From JBGPBY01 sp041481485 (lineage in GTDB: Bacteria; Acidobacteriota; Terriglobia; 20CM-2-55-15), in contig JBGPBY010000453.1 in assembly GCA_041481485.1 (NCBI GenBank), positions 1 to 6,102 on the forward strand: a stretch of 6,102 bases of DNA. Direction: 5' to 3'. This document shows, piece after piece, positions 4,463 to 6,102 of this stretch. The position numbers were made by a program, and so were the translations under genes. The notes beneath the pieces are model-generated. The model was given only the letters and a program-made list of their open reading frames with translations, searched no databases and was not told the origin of the DNA. Positions within the stretch are counted from its first letter, which is position 1; every line of letters begins with the position of its first letter.

Positions 4463-6007
4463 ATGAAAATTGCGTTTGTCGAAGATACGATACGCTTTTC
4501 CATTCCGCTGGGAATCACGGGCATCGCGGCTATGCTGCGTGAAGGAGGGCACGAACCCAGTCTGTTTGTGATTGGGAATGATCCAGACAAGACGATCGGC
4601 AGGATTGCTGCATCCCGGCCGGATGCGGTGGCATTCAGTGTCATTTCCGGTAGTCATCAGGGCTATTACGCGTTTGCCCAGCGGCTGAAAGACGCGACAG
4701 GGATTCCCACGATCTGGGGCGGTCCTCATCCGACGTTCTTTCCGGAAATGGTCGAACTGCCTTTCGCGGATGCTGTATGTGTCGGCGAAGCGGAGGAATC
4801 GTCGCTCGATTTCGCCAACCGCTTCGATGCTGAAGGCGGGAGGTTCCCTCTGGACGTTCCGAACTTCTGGGTAAAGCGCGGAGATAACATTCAGAAGAAC
4901 CCGGTGCGGGCGCGCAACCGGTCGCTGGATGACCTGCCGTATCCCGCCCGCGATCTCTACACCAATCAATTTCCAGTTCTTCGCAACCACGGGATCAAAC
5001 ATTTCCTGGCCCACCGGGGCTGCCCCTACAAGTGCACCTATTGTTTCAATGAGTCCTTCAATCAGATCTATAAGGACCAGGCCGGGGACAGGAAGATATT
5101 CGTGTCGCGCACGCCCGACAGCATTGTGGATGAGATTCTTTGGTTGCGTGAGCGGGTTCCGGTCCGAATGGTTGCATTCGTCGACGATGTGTTCACGCTT
5201 CACCGCAGGTGGTCGCTCGAGTTTGCCGAAGTATATGCGCGCCGATGCCGCATTCCGTTCAGCATCAATACGCGCTTCGACAACGTCGATCCCGAGATCG
5301 TCTCTGCCATGGCGGATGCCGGACTGCGTCTCGTCTATGCCGGTGTGGAATCCGGCGACGAGTTCATCCGCAATACCGTCATGAAACGCCAGATGACCGA
5401 ACAATCCATGATTGACGCGGCCGAGTTGTACAAGAAACACGGAGTCAAACTGCTTACAGAAAATGTAGTCGGCGTACCGGGCGAAACGTTGGATTCGGCA
5501 ATGCGCACGCTGAGCGTGAACATGCGAGTCAAACCCGACATTGCAAATGCGTCGGTGTTTGCGCCGTATCCCAAACTGGAAATGACCCGTTATGCCGTGG
5601 AAAAAGGATACTTCGATGGCGACTTCGACCGGCTGAACTCCAACTACTATCATGACTCGGTTCTGAAGTTCGACGATCCTGCCGACAAGAACCGAATTTT
5701 GAATCTGCGTTGTTTCTTCAGCATCCTTTCGCACCATCCATGGCTGCTTCGTTTTGTGCGGCCGCTGCTGGAGATGAAGCCGAATGCGGTGTTTCGAACT
5801 TTTGGAGATCTGGTCGATGGCTATTATTTAAAGCGGTGTGTTGCGTATAAATTCTCGGCCGGAGATTTCCTGACCACGCTTCGTCACTTCATCGCGAATT
5901 ACCGGCGTGGTTCTCCAGCAGGCCGAACGGCCGACGCGAAGCACCCCGTGATTGCAACGTCCGGCGTGCGGCAGGACCAGACGCAGTCGCCAACCTTCAG
6001 GAACTGA
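4463..6007 (+). CDS. B12-binding-domain radical SAM protein
   Basis: A 514-residue cytosolic protein with the two-part layout of cobalamin-dependent radical SAM enzymes (BchE-like class). The N-terminal Rossmann-like B12-binding domain spans about 1-140, with IPLGITGIAAMLREGGHE (14-31), WGGPHPTFFPE (85-95) and VGEAEES (107-113). The DxHxxG motif of base-off B12 enzymes is absent, as in many members. The radical SAM core spans about 178-400. The 4Fe-4S motif is Cx3Cx2C in RGCPYKCTYC (C187, C191, C194), followed by FVDDVFTLHRRW (239-250), YAGVESGDEFIRNTVMKR (292-309) and ENVVGVPGETLDSAM (333-347). The C-terminal 100 residues look helical and family-specific; the last 30 or so are probably disordered. 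Such enzymes methylate unactivated carbons or rearrange rings in cofactor, lipid or natural-product synthesis; the substrate cannot be told. There is no Shine-Dalgarno; an extended -10 lies just upstream. No companion biosynthetic gene is in view. Confidence 0.93.
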   Translation: MKIAFVEDTIRFSIPLGITGIAAMLREGGHEPSLFVIGNDPDKTIGRIAASRPDAVAFSVISGSHQGYYAFAQRLKDATGIPTIWGGPHPTFFPEMVELPFADAVCVGEAEESSLDFANRFDAEGGRFPLDVPNFWVKRGDNIQKNPVRARNRSLDDLPYPARDLYTNQFPVLRNHGIKHFLAHRGCPYKCTYCFNESFNQIYKDQAGDRKIFVSRTPDSIVDEILWLRERVPVRMVAFVDDVFTLHRRWSLEFAEVYARRCRIPFSINTRFDNVDPEIVSAMADAGLRLVYAGVESGDEFIRNTVMKRQMTEQSMIDAAELYKKHGVKLLTENVVGVPGETLDSAMRTLSVNMRVKPDIANASVFAPYPKLEMTRYAVEKGYFDGDFDRLNSNYYHDSVLKFDDPADKNRILNLRCFFSILSHHPWLLRFVRPLLEMKPNAVFRTFGDLVDGYYLKRCVAYKFSAGDFLTTLRHFIANYRRGSPAGRTADAKHPVIATSGVRQDQTQSPTFRN

Positions 6008-6023
6008 GGCGAAGTCTGTTGCC

Positions 6024-6037
6024 ACTGTAAGGACAGT
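6024..6037. repeat. Short hairpin after the radical SAM gene
   Basis: ACTGT (6024-6028) and ACAGT (6033-6037) form a perfect 5-bp stem with an AAGG loop, 17 nt after the stop codon. It is too short to call a terminator and no T-run follows. Confidence 0.25.
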
Positions 6038-6049
6038 TGATCAAGAAAT

Positions 6050-6082
6050 CCCTCTCCCAACGGGAGAGGGTCGGGTGAGGGT
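6050..6082. repeat. Dispersed-type intergenic palindrome, possible terminator
   Basis: CCCTCTCCC (6050-6058) and GGGAGAGGG (6062-6070) are perfect 9-bp inverted repeats around an AAC loop, followed by TCGGGTGAGGGT. From memory this arrangement, stem plus GGGTGAGGG tail, recurs between genes in many unrelated bacterial genomes as a REP-like element. At 42 nt after the radical SAM stop it could also act as a transcription barrier, though it lacks the U-tract of a standard intrinsic terminator. Confidence 0.6.
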
Positions 6083-6102
6083 ACCGCATGTAAATATTGT
6101 TA

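Noticed and set aside
4391..5737. 448-codon open frame on the minus strand opposite the radical SAM gene
   Set aside because: It is antisense to a gene with unmistakable radical SAM and B12-domain motifs. Its own translation is rich in His, Arg and Ile/Val runs typical of a shadow frame and shows no domain.
1..6102. CRISPR arrays, tRNA genes, insertion-sequence ends or phage att sites
   Set aside because: No regularly spaced repeats, cloverleaf-like segment, transposase or terminal inverted repeats with target duplications were seen on reading both strands.

Overview
The window looks like chromosomal DNA of a free-living, moderately GC-rich bacterium. The mix of genes suggests an environmental, Acidobacteriota-like organism: an exported di-haem cytochrome, an exported SMP-30-type beta-propeller, a cobalamin-binding radical SAM enzyme and a HEPN/MNT toxin-antitoxin pair. 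This assignment is a guess from style and gene content. No rRNA, tRNA, transposase or phage gene is visible, and there is no CRISPR array.

Layout. On the minus strand, 62-1792 encodes a membrane-anchored or exported di-haem c-type protein of the cytochrome c peroxidase/MauG-like superfamily. It carries an unusual N-terminal beta-rich domain. A 285-bp divergent intergenic region (1793-2077) contains two candidate inverted repeats. On the plus strand, 2078-2883 is a tightly overlapping mntA-hepT operon: a nucleotidyltransferase antitoxin with GSx10DxD, then a HEPN RNase toxin with Rx4HxY. A conserved-looking 86-residue protein of unknown function follows at 2953-3213. Next comes an exported SMP-30/gluconolactonase-like six-bladed propeller (3345-4292). 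After it lie two very small open frames linked by ATGA overlaps (4289-4348 and 4345-4413); the second encodes a lysine/arginine-rich 22-residue peptide. Last is a 514-residue B12-binding-domain radical SAM protein (4463-6007). The window closes with a 9-bp perfect hairpin that looks like a dispersed intergenic palindrome.

How the genes work together. MntA and HepT form one functional unit: the antitoxin modifies and neutralises the RNase toxin. The palindrome next to the mntA start is a candidate autoregulatory operator. The cytochrome, the propeller and the radical SAM protein show no clear pathway link to each other or to the toxin-antitoxin unit. The part most worth follow-up is expression signals. 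Three plus-strand genes lack a Shine-Dalgarno sequence and instead have a -10-like hexamer 6-10 nt before the start codon, as expected for leaderless or near-leaderless mRNAs. The cytochrome gene and hepT have conventional ribosome binding sites. No clearly new multi-gene system is present.
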